This document shows positions 19,156-27,140 of a stretch of DNA of 39,835 bases, in pieces. Position numbers and translations under genes: made by a program. Numbering within the stretch: position 1 is the first letter of the stretch; each line of letters starts with the position of its first letter. The notes beneath the pieces were generated by a model. It was not told the DNA's origin. It made no database searches and saw only the letters and a list, made by a program, of their open reading frames with translations. Source of the stretch: Gemmatimonadota bacterium (GTDB lineage Bacteria; Gemmatimonadota; Gemmatimonadetes; Gemmatimonadales; Gemmatimonadaceae); the NCBI GenBank assembly GCA_003221805.1, contig QHUA01000138.1, forward strand, positions 1 through 39,835. Reading direction: 5' to 3'.

Positions 19156-20148
19156 TCAGAAGCGAATGACCATCGACGCCCAGGTGAATCCGGCGCCAAA
19201 GGCGACCATCATCACCGTCGTGCCATCCTTGATCCTTCCAGATTCGATCGCCTCGTCGAGCGCGATCGGAATCGATGCGGACGAGGTGTTGCCATACTTG
19301 TCGACGTTGACGTAGACCTTGTCCATCGGGATTCCGGAGTGCTTCGCGGTCGCCTCGATGATCCGAACGTTGGCCTGATGTGGAATCAGGAGGTCAATGT
19401 CGGAGCCGGTGAGCCGGGCGCCGTCGAGCGCCCGATCAGCAGCGTCGGACATCGATCGCACCGCGTGCTTGAAGACTTCGCGACCCGCCATCTTTACCAA
19501 GTGAGAGCGCTTCTCGAGCACCTCCACCGACATTGGAACCGTCGCACCACCTTCGGGACGATACAGAAGATCCGCGAGTTTACCGTCGCTGCGCATGTAC
19601 GCCGAGAGAATTCCCTTCCCGTGATGACGGCTGCGCTTGAGAACGGCGGCTCCGGCTCCGTCGCCAAAGAGGACGCATGTCGCGCGATCCTTCCAATCGA
19701 CGATCGCGCTCATTTTCTCCGATCCGATCACCAAAGCGGTTTCGGCCGTTCCCGACATGATCAAGCCTTCAGCAGTGCTCATCGCATAGAGCCAGCCAGC
19801 GCATGCCGCGCCGACATCGAACGCGGCCGCGCGCGTCGCGCCCAGCTCCGCCTGGATGTCGACCGCAGTTGACGGCAGAAGGCGATCCGGTGTCGCGGTG
19901 CTGAGGACTATTATGTCGATCTCGCCCGGGTGTACTCCCGCGACCTCCATCGCCTTGCGGCTGGCATCGGCGGCCATTGAGCAGGTCGTCTCACCATTCC
20001 TGGCAAGACGCCGCTCGACGATGCCGCTCCGCTCCACGATCCACTCGTGCGACGTCTCGATGCCGATCGACGCGAAATCGTGATTGGTCATGACGTGGGC
20101 CGGCAAGCCGCGGCCGGTGCCGACGACGGCAGCGACTGGCCTCTTCAT
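19156..20148 (-). CDS. fabH: 3-oxoacyl-ACP synthase III (FabH)
   Basis: Starts fatty acid synthesis by condensing an acyl-CoA with malonyl-ACP. The catalytic triad is visible: Cys116 in GAACAGWLYAM, His in LIPHQANVRIIEA and Asn in YGNTSSAS. It has 330 residues. It overlaps the plsX stop (ATGA). The primer preference (acetyl-CoA or branched acyl-CoA) cannot be read from the sequence alone. Confidence 0.97.
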   Translation of the reverse strand: MKRPVAAVVGTGRGLPAHVMTNHDFASIGIETSHEWIVERSGIVERRLARNGETTCSMAADASRKAMEVAGVHPGEIDIIVLSTATPDRLLPSTAVDIQAELGATRAAAFDVGAACAGWLYAMSTAEGLIMSGTAETALVIGSEKMSAIVDWKDRATCVLFGDGAGAAVLKRSRHHGKGILSAYMRSDGKLADLLYRPEGGATVPMSVEVLEKRSHLVKMAGREVFKHAVRSMSDAADRALDGARLTGSDIDLLIPHQANVRIIEATAKHSGIPMDKVYVNVDKYGNTSSASIPIALDEAIESGRIKDGTTVMMVAFGAGFTWASMVIRF

Positions 20149-21185
20149 GCCGACTCCGCGACTGCGTTGATCTGTGGCTCGGCGGCTTCGAGCTTCCTGC
20201 CGATCTGTTCATTCATGCGCGTCTCGACGGCGCGAACCGCGACCTTGATGGCGTTCTTAATGGAGCGTGGCGGAGAATTGCCGTGACAGATGATGCTGAC
20301 TCCGCGGACCCCGAGCAGCGGCGCGCCACCGTAGTTAGTGGCATCGAAGCCCTTGAGTGCGGCTCTGACGTCCTCGGCGTTGATGTTCGGATGGTCGCTC
20401 AACACGCGCAGGATCATGGGAGCGACAGCTTCGTAAAACTTGAGTACGACGTTGCCTACGAAGCCATCGCAGATCACGACATCGAACGGTCCGCGGTCGC
20501 TCGCGCCAACCGGCAGGTCGCGTCCCTCGATGTTGCCGTGAAAGTTGAATCCCGCTTTCCGAAAGAGCACGTGGGCCTCCTTCACAACCGCGTTCCCCTT
20601 CTCCGGCTCCTCTCCAATTGACAGCAGGCCGATTGAAGGATTCGGTCGACCGAAGATGCACTCAGCGTAAACCGCGCCAAGCCATGCGAACTGGAGGAGC
20701 TCTTTTGTGGAGCAATCTACATTCGCACCGGAGTCGAGGACGATGACGGGGTTACCGGTTGTCGGAAAGACCGTCGCGATCGCGGGCCGGGTCAAGCCAG
20801 GTTGCAGCTTCAGCAGCATCGCGGACGAGGCCATCTGCGCACCGGTATTGCCCGCAGAAACGAAGGCGTCGGACTTGCCATCGACTTGCAACTTCAGTCC
20901 GACGATCATGGAGCTCTTCGGCTTCTTGCGCAGTCCGGCGGTGGGTTTCTCCGACATCCCGATGACGTCGGGTGCCTCCACAATCTCGATGCGGCGACGC
21001 GCGGCAGCCGCCCCTGAGTGCTCTCCCGAGAGTGCGCTCGCGAGTTGTGCTTCGATGACCGACGTCTGCCCGACAAGCTGCACGGTGTGTGCGGCGTCGA
21101 GCTCCTGCAAGGCGAGTAAAGCGCCGGCGATTGTCGCTTTGGGAGCGAAATCTCCCCCCATCGCGTCCAATGCTATGCGCGCCAA
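20145..21185 (-). CDS. plsX: Phosphate acyltransferase PlsX
   Basis: Makes acyl-phosphate from acyl-ACP for the PlsY step of phospholipid synthesis. The N terminus reads ARIALDAMGGDFAP, the family hallmark, followed by DVIGMSEKP, FVSAGNTGA and VICDGFVGNVVLK. It has 346 residues. The start codon is TTG at 21185, two bases past the rpmF stop region, with AAGGAAG about six bases upstream; the next ATG (residue 9) would cut into the GGD motif. It lies between rpmF and fabH, as in many bacteria. Confidence 0.96.
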   Translation of the reverse strand: MARIALDAMGGDFAPKATIAGALLALQELDAAHTVQLVGQTSVIEAQLASALSGEHSGAAAARRRIEIVEAPDVIGMSEKPTAGLRKKPKSSMIVGLKLQVDGKSDAFVSAGNTGAQMASSAMLLKLQPGLTRPAIATVFPTTGNPVIVLDSGANVDCSTKELLQFAWLGAVYAECIFGRPNPSIGLLSIGEEPEKGNAVVKEAHVLFRKAGFNFHGNIEGRDLPVGASDRGPFDVVICDGFVGNVVLKFYEAVAPMILRVLSDHPNINAEDVRAALKGFDATNYGGAPLLGVRGVSIICHGNSPPRSIKNAIKVAVRAVETRMNEQIGRKLEAAEPQINAVAESA

Positions 21186-21186
21186 A

Positions 21187-21369
21187 CTACGCTTCCTTCG
21201 GCTCTACTCGCTGTTCGCCTGCATAGTACCCGCACTCCTCGCAGACATGATGCGGACGCTTCATGCTCTGACAGCGCGGACACTTCTGAATCACAATTGC
21301 AGGCGCGATCTTGTGGGTGTTGCGCGCGCGCTTCTTTCGCTTTGATGTGCGTCGCTTTGGGACGGCCAT
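21187..21369 (-). CDS. rpmF: 50S ribosomal protein L32
   Basis: Small zinc-ribbon protein of the large ribosomal subunit. The 60 residues begin MAVPKRRTSKRKKRARN, and the CXXC pairs at Cys30/Cys33 and Cys43/Cys46 show the zinc-binding (C+) form. It follows yceD by 29 bp and precedes plsX, the classic linkage of ribosome and lipid synthesis genes. Confidence 0.98.
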   Translation of the reverse strand: MAVPKRRTSKRKKRARNTHKIAPAIVIQKCPRCQSMKRPHHVCEECGYYAGEQRVEPKEA

Positions 21370-21398
21370 TGTTTCTGTTCCTTGAGTGTGTTGACGAG

Positions 21399-21911
21399 CT
21401 AGTGCGACTTGCTTTTATGCTTGAGCAATGCGTCCCAGCGCGAATCAGTCTTTGTTGTCGTACAGCTGCAAGTGCTTTCGTTCAGATTGGTGCCACAGGT
21501 GGGGCATAGTCCTTTGCAATCTTCCCGGCATTGAACGTAACCCGGAACCGTCAAAAGCCAGGTCTCCCTGATCGCTGGGCGAAGATCGAGCATTCGCTCG
21601 TTGGGATCGTAGAGAAACACGTCAGGGTCGTCCGCTTCCTCCGCGCCGAGCTCGGCGAGAAGCAGGTGTGCGTCCTCGTCCACTTCGACATCGACCTCAT
21701 CCAGACAGAGGCGACACGCCAACTCAATTTGGCCTTCGACCCGACCTGTAAAGTAGAACCTGCCTTCACCAGCCGACGATAGTCTGCCGGTGACCCGGAT
21801 CGGTTCAGTCGGCCGGGTGTCGCCTGCTTCCCAGATTGAATCGTCCGGCTTGATCGAGCCGTCGACGTGAACGGCCTTGGTTTCGAGCGACCGGATGTCA
21901 AAGGACAGCAT
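21399..21911 (-). CDS. yceD: DUF177/YceD family protein
   Basis: YceD proteins are encoded before rpmF in most bacteria and have been linked to rRNA accumulation; the biochemical role is not settled. The 170-residue protein has the N-terminal beta region, CRLCLDEVDVEVDEDAHLLL in the middle, the YDPNERMLDLRPAIRETWLL segment, and a C-terminal CREDCKGLCPTCGTNLN motif that may bind zinc. The ATG lies three bases after an AAAGGG ribosome site that is inside a hairpin. It is the first gene of the rpmF-plsX-fabHDG run. Confidence 0.93.
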   Translation of the reverse strand: MLSFDIRSLETKAVHVDGSIKPDDSIWEAGDTRPTEPIRVTGRLSSAGEGRFYFTGRVEGQIELACRLCLDEVDVEVDEDAHLLLAELGAEEADDPDVFLYDPNERMLDLRPAIRETWLLTVPGYVQCREDCKGLCPTCGTNLNESTCSCTTTKTDSRWDALLKHKSKSH

Positions 21912-22006
21912 AAGCCCTTTAACCTAGCGGGTTTAAGGGGCCTATTCCAGTGAGGCTCCTAAGCTTTTTTTGTTCGCAACTGCGGCTGGCAGTCTTCCGT
22001 TGCCGT
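21912..22006. other. Intergenic region between ndk and yceD
   Basis: This 95-bp gap contains the yceD leader hairpin, an A7 run and a short inverted repeat (ACTGC/GCAGT) near the ndk end. I found no convincing promoter: a TTGCGA hexamer is present but lacks a -10 box at the right distance. Confidence 0.6.
21915..21939 (-). promoter_or_regulatory. Leader hairpin covering the yceD ribosome site
   Basis: An inverted repeat (CCCTTAAACC, loop CGCTA, GGTTAAAGGG; nine pairs with one A-A mismatch) ends three bases before the yceD start codon. Its 3' arm contains the only ribosome site I see. There is no U-run after it, so it is less likely to be the ndk terminator than a translation-control element, though both are possible. 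Confidence 0.4.
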
Positions 22007-22426
22007 TTAGATCAGCTCGGCTTCCGCAAAGAAGAATTTCGCCTCGCGCTCCGCATTTTCATCCGAGTCCGAGGCGTGGATCGCGTTCCGCTCCTTCGAT
22101 TCGGCGTAGAGCTTCCTCACCGTTCCAGCTTCCGCCTCGGCGGGGTCGGTCGCGCCGATCGTCTTACGCAGCGTAGCGACGGCGTCGGCGCGCTCGAGGA
22201 CCATCGGCATGCATTTGCCCGACGTCATGAAGCGCACCAGCGGCGCGAAGAACGGACGCTCGCGGTGGACGGCGTAAAAGGCCTGCGCCTGTGGTTCACT
22301 CAGTCTCATCACCCGCGAAGAAATGATCTTGAATCCTGCCTTCTCCAGATGGGCGATGATCAATCCGGATTTTCCCGAATTGAATGCGTCGGGCTTGATG
22401 ATGGTGAGAGTTCTGTTGCCAGCCAT
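22007..22426 (-). CDS. ndk: Nucleoside diphosphate kinase
   Basis: Balances nucleoside triphosphates by phosphoryl transfer through a histidine. It starts NRTLTIIKPDAF, and His117 in NAIHASDS is the phosphohistidine. The helix SGLIIAHLEKAGFKI and PFFAPLVRFMTSGKCMPMVLE are typical. It has 139 residues. It follows sucD by 14 bp. The coupling is logical: succinyl-CoA synthetase makes ATP or GTP and Ndk redistributes it. Confidence 0.98.
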   Translation of the reverse strand: MAGNRTLTIIKPDAFNSGKSGLIIAHLEKAGFKIISSRVMRLSEPQAQAFYAVHRERPFFAPLVRFMTSGKCMPMVLERADAVATLRKTIGATDPAEAEAGTVRKLYAESKERNAIHASDSDENAEREAKFFFAEAELI

Positions 22427-22440
22427 TTATCGCTCGACTC

Positions 22441-23253
22441 CTAGCGTAGAACGCGTTTGAGTAAATCCACGACGTCAATGGGTCGCTTGGCAACGCCAAC
22501 GCCGTTGTCCTCGAATGCCTGCATCTTCTCGGCGGCAGTGCCGGCCGATCCGGAGATGATTGCACCAGCGTGACCCATGCGGCGACCGGGGGGCGCGGTT
22601 TGCCCGGCGATAAAGCCGACTACGGGTTTTTTCATCTTTTGTTTGACGAAGCGCGCGGCTTCCTGCTCGTCGGTGCCGCCGATCTCGCCGATCATCACTA
22701 CGGCTTTGGTCACCGGATCCTTCTCGAACGCGTCGAGACAATCGATGAAGTTCGTACCGTTGATCGGATCGCCACCGATTCCAACGCAGGTGGTTTGTCC
22801 GATTTTCGCGCGCGTCATCTGATAGACGACTTCGTAAGTCAGAGTACCCGACCGACTGACAAGACCGACGGGCCCCGGCGTGCAGATCCTGCCTGGAATG
22901 ATTCCGACCTTTGAGGCACCGGGCGAGATCAAGCCCGGACAGTTCGGTCCAAGGAGCTTGGACCCGCGCTCCTTCACGAAGAGATAGACGCGGGTCATGT
23001 CCAGAACGGGCACCCCCTCTGTAATGCAAACGATGAATGGGATGCCCGCGTCTGCTGCTTCCATCATCGCATCGGCGGCAAAGGGCGGCGGGACGTACAC
23101 CTTGTCCTCGAATTTCTGGCCTCCCTTCCCCGGAGTGATGCCACCGACGACCTGTGTGCCGTACTCGATCATCTGCTTGCCGTGGAACGAGCCGTCGCGA
23201 CCCGTAATGCCCTGGATGAGCAGACGCGTGTCCTTATCGATGAAAATGCTCAC
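22441..23253 (-). CDS. sucD: Succinyl-CoA synthetase alpha subunit, with a 19-residue internal deletion
   Basis: Alpha subunit that binds CoA and carries the phosphohistidine intermediate of the citric acid cycle substrate-level phosphorylation step. His228 in GHAGAI matches E. coli His246 once the deletion is counted. Other motifs are [25 protein letters not shown] and MIGEIGG. Length is 270 against about 289 usual. The difference lies at residues 46-53, where the sequence passes from GKGGQKFED directly to KVYVPPPF. The part missing is the PVF strand and the following helix of the CoA-binding Rossmann domain. The frame is maintained. Start is GTG in a GTGA overlap with sucC. Confidence 0.93.
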   Translation of the reverse strand: MSIFIDKDTRLLIQGITGRDGSFHGKQMIEYGTQVVGGITPGKGGQKFEDKVYVPPPFAADAMMEAADAGIPFIVCITEGVPVLDMTRVYLFVKERGSKLLGPNCPGLISPGASKVGIIPGRICTPGPVGLVSRSGTLTYEVVYQMTRAKIGQTTCVGIGGDPINGTNFIDCLDAFEKDPVTKAVVMIGEIGGTDEQEAARFVKQKMKKPVVGFIAGQTAPPGRRMGHAGAIISGSAGTAAEKMQAFEDNGVGVAKRPIDVVDLLKRVLR

Positions 23254-24395
23254 GCGGCTTTTCCTCCGGTCGCTAGAGCGACTGCCTTCTTCACCGCTTC
23301 GTCCATATCGGTCATCGCCGACATTCCGTTCTCTTTGAGGATCTTGACTGCGATTTCTTCGTTGGTGCCGGTGAGGCGGATGACGAGGGGAACTTTCAGC
23401 GGATTCTGCCTGATCGCGGTCACTATTCCGTTGGCGACGTCATCGGTGCGGGTGATGCCGCCGAAGATGTTGAACAGGATCGTCTTCACGTTCGGATCGC
23501 TGGTGATGATGCGAAGCGCGGCGACGACCTTCTCCGGGTTTGAGGAGCCGCCTATGTCGAGGAAATTGGCTGGCTCGCCCCCGTAGTACTTCACCAGATC
23601 CATAGTCGCCATCGCCAGGCCGGCGCCGTTGACGACGCACCCGACGTTTCCGTCGAGCTTGATGAACGTGAGGTTCGCCTTTCTCGCCTCGACTTCGCTT
23701 GGGGCCTCGGCGGATTCGTCGCGCAGAGCGGCGATGTCCGGACGACGATCGAGCTCGTTGTCGTCGATCACCATTTTCGCGTCGAGTGCGACGACGTCGC
23801 CGCTCGGCGTCGTCACCAACGGATTGATCTCGGCCAGTGATCCTCCGTTCTCGGAGAATGCTTTATAGAGCTGCTGGAGGATTTTCGCTGCGGCGCGGAC
23901 CTGCTTGATGTCCGAATAGAGGAAGAAAGCGAGCTGCATCGCCTCGTACGCCTGTAGCCCGTAGCGCGGATCGATTGGATGTCGGAGAATTTTCTCCGGC
24001 GTCTTTGCCGCCACTTCCTCGATATCGATGCCACCGGCCGCACTCGCCATGAAGACTGCCCGCTTGGACGCTCGATCGACGATGATGCCGACGTACGCCT
24101 CGCTGGCGATGTCAGCGGCCGGTGTGACGAGAACTTTCTGTACGGGAAGTCCCTTGATCGAGAGCTTGAGAATCTGCGCCGCGACGCTCCTGGCTTCCTC
24201 GGGCGTTTTTGCCAGCTTGACGCCTCCTGCTTTTCCGCGACCGCCGGCGTGGACCTGCGCTTTGACAACGACAGTTGTCGCAAACCTGCGGGCGATTGCT
24301 TCTGCTTCTTCCGGTGTCCTGGCGACCTCACCCGGCGGGATTGGTATGCCGTATTTGCGAAAGATCTCTTTTGCCTGGTATTCGTGGATGTTCAC
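23250..24395 (-). CDS. sucC: Succinyl-CoA synthetase beta subunit
   Basis: ATP-grasp subunit that binds nucleotide and succinate. It begins [19 protein letters not shown], with the grasp residues in [49 protein letters not shown] and [15 protein letters not shown]. It has 381 residues, close to the usual 385-390. The start is GTG with GGAGAAA a few bases upstream. It is separated by 57 bp from the carbamate kinase gene. ATP or GTP specificity cannot be fixed by eye. Confidence 0.97.
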   Translation of the reverse strand: MNIHEYQAKEIFRKYGIPIPPGEVARTPEEAEAIARRFATTVVVKAQVHAGGRGKAGGVKLAKTPEEARSVAAQILKLSIKGLPVQKVLVTPAADIASEAYVGIIVDRASKRAVFMASAAGGIDIEEVAAKTPEKILRHPIDPRYGLQAYEAMQLAFFLYSDIKQVRAAAKILQQLYKAFSENGGSLAEINPLVTTPSGDVVALDAKMVIDDNELDRRPDIAALRDESAEAPSEVEARKANLTFIKLDGNVGCVVNGAGLAMATMDLVKYYGGEPANFLDIGGSSNPEKVVAALRIITSDPNVKTILFNIFGGITRTDDVANGIVTAIRQNPLKVPLVIRLTGTNEEIAVKILKENGMSAMTDMDEAVKKAVALATGGKAA

Positions 24396-24407
24396 TCTTT
24401 CTCCGAG

Positions 24408-24424
24408 CGCGCGCAGTGCGCGCG
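24408..24424 (-). promoter_or_regulatory. Hairpin in the sucC leader
   Basis: A 7-bp perfect CG-alternating stem (CGCGCGC, loop ACT, GCGCGCG) lies 12 bases before the sucC GTG. A GATAAT hexamer just upstream could be a -10 box, but I find no matching -35. No U-run follows, so it may shape sucC translation or slow transcription after arcC. Confidence 0.35.
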
Positions 24425-24452
24425 GATTATCGAATTGACCGATGTTGTGCTG

Positions 24453-25397
24453 CTATGGAACGATTTCCGTTCCGCCGACGCCCTGCACCGCCGCTCTTCC
24501 CTTGCTCAGCTCCGTAATAATGGCACGGCCCTGTGTGCGACGCACATAATCGGCGGCCGCGGCGACCTTGGGGCCCATGCTTCCTTCGCCGAACGCTCCT
24601 TCGCTCGCCAGCTTGTCGGCTTCGGCGACACTCATCGAGCTGATGGCCCGCTTCTCGTCTGTGCCCCAGCCAGTATAAACGGCATCGACGTCAGTGAGAA
24701 TCAGAAAAAGCTCGGCGCCCAGCTCTCTCGCAAGAACTGCAGCAGCCAGGTCTTTATCGATCACGGCGTCGACACCCTCAAGTCCGAGCACGCGATCTCG
24801 GTAGATCGGAATCCCTCCACCGCCACAAGCGATCACCAGCGAGTCGCGCTCGAGCAGTGCTTTGATCGTAGCGAGCTCGTGAATCGAGAGGGGCTGGGGA
24901 CTGCCGACGACGCGACGGAAATGACCCTTTGCATCTTTTTTCACGGGATGATCCTGAGCGCGCAGTTCGCGGGCACGGGCAACTGACAATCCGTGCCCGA
25001 TGAACTTCTTCGGATCCTTGAGGGCTGGGTCATCGGCGGCGACTTCCACCTGAGTGAGCACTGTTACCACATCACGTCCGTTGCCCGCTTTGCGCAGAGC
25101 GTTTTCCAGCGATTGCTGGAGCATGTAGCCGATCCAGCCCGCTGTGCCCGCGACCAGAACGCCGAGCGGGAGCGGCGCGACTTCACTGCGCGCTTTCTCG
25201 TTGCGAACGAGCTCGTCCCCCACCTGCGGACCATTACCGTGGACTACGACCACTCGCCATCCATCGAGAGCGAGATCAACGATGGGACCGAGGCTCTCTC
25301 GCGTATGGCGGAATTGATCGGCGATCGTCGAGCGCTCTCCCGGCGGGGAAAGTGCGTTGCCGCCGATGGCGATGACGGCAGTGCGCGTCTCGTTCAT
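24453..25397 (-). CDS. arcC: Carbamate kinase
   Basis: Transfers phosphate between carbamoyl phosphate and ADP. Motifs include AIGGNALSPPGE (nucleotide loop), VVHGNGPQVGDELVRNE, VAGTAGWIGYMLQQSL, VGSPQPLSI, ACGGGGIPI and the VIDKDLAAAVLA segment. The 314-residue length is normal. No arginine deiminase or ornithine transcarbamylase is nearby, so the source of carbamoyl phosphate is not shown. It is coupled to the UPF0182 gene by ATGA and lies before sucC, another ATP-forming enzyme. Its last codons contain a 6-bp inverted repeat (24457-24473). Confidence 0.95.
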   Translation of the reverse strand: MNETRTAVIAIGGNALSPPGERSTIADQFRHTRESLGPIVDLALDGWRVVVVHGNGPQVGDELVRNEKARSEVAPLPLGVLVAGTAGWIGYMLQQSLENALRKAGNGRDVVTVLTQVEVAADDPALKDPKKFIGHGLSVARARELRAQDHPVKKDAKGHFRRVVGSPQPLSIHELATIKALLERDSLVIACGGGGIPIYRDRVLGLEGVDAVIDKDLAAAVLARELGAELFLILTDVDAVYTGWGTDEKRAISSMSVAEADKLASEGAFGEGSMGPKVAAAADYVRRTQGRAIITELSKGRAAVQGVGGTEIVP

Positions 25398-27139
25398 TTG
25401 CGCGCCGGACCAATGAGAGCGCCGAGCGAGTCATATGCAATGCCGAAAGCTTTGAGATCAGCTGCGGCCAGCGCCGCTCGCATCCGGTTGTAGAGCCGTG
25501 TCACCGCCGCTCTGAAGGTCGAGTCGCCTCGTCCTCCAGCCGAATCACTCGCGATAGGCGACCACGGCGTGGTGGTGAGCTCACGAGCGATTGTTGGTGC
25601 GCGGTAGTCAGCGGCATTGGGAAATGCGGTCATCCAGCTCTGAGCAATTGGATCGGGGGCCGGGTCCGCCGCGATCATCACCCGCGCGGTGCGCGCATTG
25701 ACCAGCGCGGTCGCGGCGTGACGAAAGTAGCTGCGTTCTTCACCCGCGAGCATGAAATGCTGACTGAGCGGATAATTCGCGGACGCGGAATACAGCTCGA
25801 GCTTCCAGTAAAGAGTGTCAGCGTGAAACAAGGGCTCGACTATGCTTCCCTGGGCGAAAACGGGCGCCAGAGCGCGCACCCTGTTGCGAACGTCGCGCAC
25901 AGTGACGAGTCGTGCACGGAGCGGAACCGAATCGGAGAGCAGATCAAATGCCTGGTACGCCCAGGCAAATCCCAGTCGCGAGAAACCATCACCTAATCGC
26001 TGGCCCGCCACGTCGAGCTGGGGATCGGCCACGACCACCAGGCCGCGCGCTCCGGGGTATGCGAGCGAATCCTGCCGCAGCAACTGCCTGCTCGCCGCGT
26101 CTGACACTACGCTGTCGAGCGCAGCCGAAACGCCAGACTTGCGGAGCGCTTCGTAGGTCGCCGCGTTCGGCGCATAGGCGCGCCGCGTAAAATCCGCGCG
26201 CGTCGCTGCATAGGGGCGCTCGCGAACCATCTGAGCGTCATGAGGTGTGAAACGTTGCACCATCCACGGAATGATTTCCTGCACGCTTATGGACAGCAGC
26301 ACAATGACAGTGACGGCGACGAAACTCGTGCGCAGCTGGCCGGTCCAACCGCTCAGCAGCACAGTGATAGCCGCGGCAGCAGTAGCAATCGAGAGAAGCA
26401 AAAGCCCCGGCAGCAACCACTGGTGGTCGACGTAGGAAAAGATTCCTCCTTCCCCGGTGCCCTTGATCAGCAGATCGTACGACTCCAGTCGGTAGCTCCA
26501 CATCGTGATGAGCAGGAGCAGCGCTGCCAACACGCTCAGATGGCGACGAACGTGCGCGCTCATGCGCAAGCCGACGCGCTCCCAGCGCAAGCCAGGTGTC
26601 AGCGAATAAAGAATCACGACCAGAACCGACACGCCGACCACGAGCACCATCGCCCAGGTGTAGACAGCTTTCTCGAACGGGAGCCAGGTGGTGTAGAAGG
26701 CGAGATCGTGCTGGAAGTACGGATCGCTCTCGCGGAAAGTCACACCAAGACGCGCCACTGCCAGCGATGTCCACGCTGGAAGGGCTGGGGTCGCCGCCGC
26801 GGCGACGACTATCGCCAGAACGAAAGCAAACCGGTCAATGTATTTTCGCGGAACCGCTTCGCCGAACTCGACGTTGGCGAGGCGACGCGGCAGTGTGAGC
26901 ACTCCGATGCTGCGTCCGAGTGCCGACAGATTGAGAAAGGCGAGGAGGACCGCGACGACGGTGCCGATTCCGTAGATGAGGAGAAGATCACCCGATCGCT
27001 CTGTCCACAGTGGCGCGGCGCCGAGCGATGCGTACCAGGTGTAATCAGCGTAGAGAGCGGACGCTGCGCGTCCGCCAATCAGAATCGCCGCCGCGATGAC
27101 GACTCCGACGAGGAGGCGCCTGCGGGTCGATGGCGTCAC
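25394..27139 (-). CDS. UPF0182-type integral membrane protein, short form
   Basis: Function is unknown for the family. The first half shows about seven transmembrane segments (around residues 9-28, 52-75, 105-123, 160-185, 210-228, 245-270 and 280-300) joined by motifs typical of UPF0182: WYASLGAAPLWTER, DPYFQHDLAFY, LLIKGTGEGGIFSYVDHQW and VQRFTPHDAQMVRERPYAATRADF. The remaining part is soluble and probably outside the cytoplasm. Standard members reach 900 or more residues; this one has 581, so most of the large soluble domain is absent or reduced. Start is GTG, one base after the manB stop. There is no frameshift visible. Confidence 0.75.
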   Translation of the reverse strand: MTPSTRRRLLVGVVIAAAILIGGRAASALYADYTWYASLGAAPLWTERSGDLLLIYGIGTVVAVLLAFLNLSALGRSIGVLTLPRRLANVEFGEAVPRKYIDRFAFVLAIVVAAAATPALPAWTSLAVARLGVTFRESDPYFQHDLAFYTTWLPFEKAVYTWAMVLVVGVSVLVVILYSLTPGLRWERVGLRMSAHVRRHLSVLAALLLLITMWSYRLESYDLLIKGTGEGGIFSYVDHQWLLPGLLLLSIATAAAAITVLLSGWTGQLRTSFVAVTVIVLLSISVQEIIPWMVQRFTPHDAQMVRERPYAATRADFTRRAYAPNAATYEALRKSGVSAALDSVVSDAASRQLLRQDSLAYPGARGLVVVADPQLDVAGQRLGDGFSRLGFAWAYQAFDLLSDSVPLRARLVTVRDVRNRVRALAPVFAQGSIVEPLFHADTLYWKLELYSASANYPLSQHFMLAGEERSYFRHAATALVNARTARVMIAADPAPDPIAQSWMTAFPNAADYRAPTIARELTTTPWSPIASDSAGGRGDSTFRAAVTRLYNRMRAALAAADLKAFGIAYDSLGALIGPARK

Positions 27140-27140
27140 G

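Noticed and set aside
23098-23118. The SucD gap as a frameshift or pseudogene
   Set aside because: The frame is intact on both sides and all downstream motifs are present, so it is an in-frame deletion at most.
24457-24473. Inverted repeat GGAACG/CGTTCC at the arcC end as an intrinsic terminator
   Set aside because: Stem is only six pairs inside the coding end and has no U-run after it.
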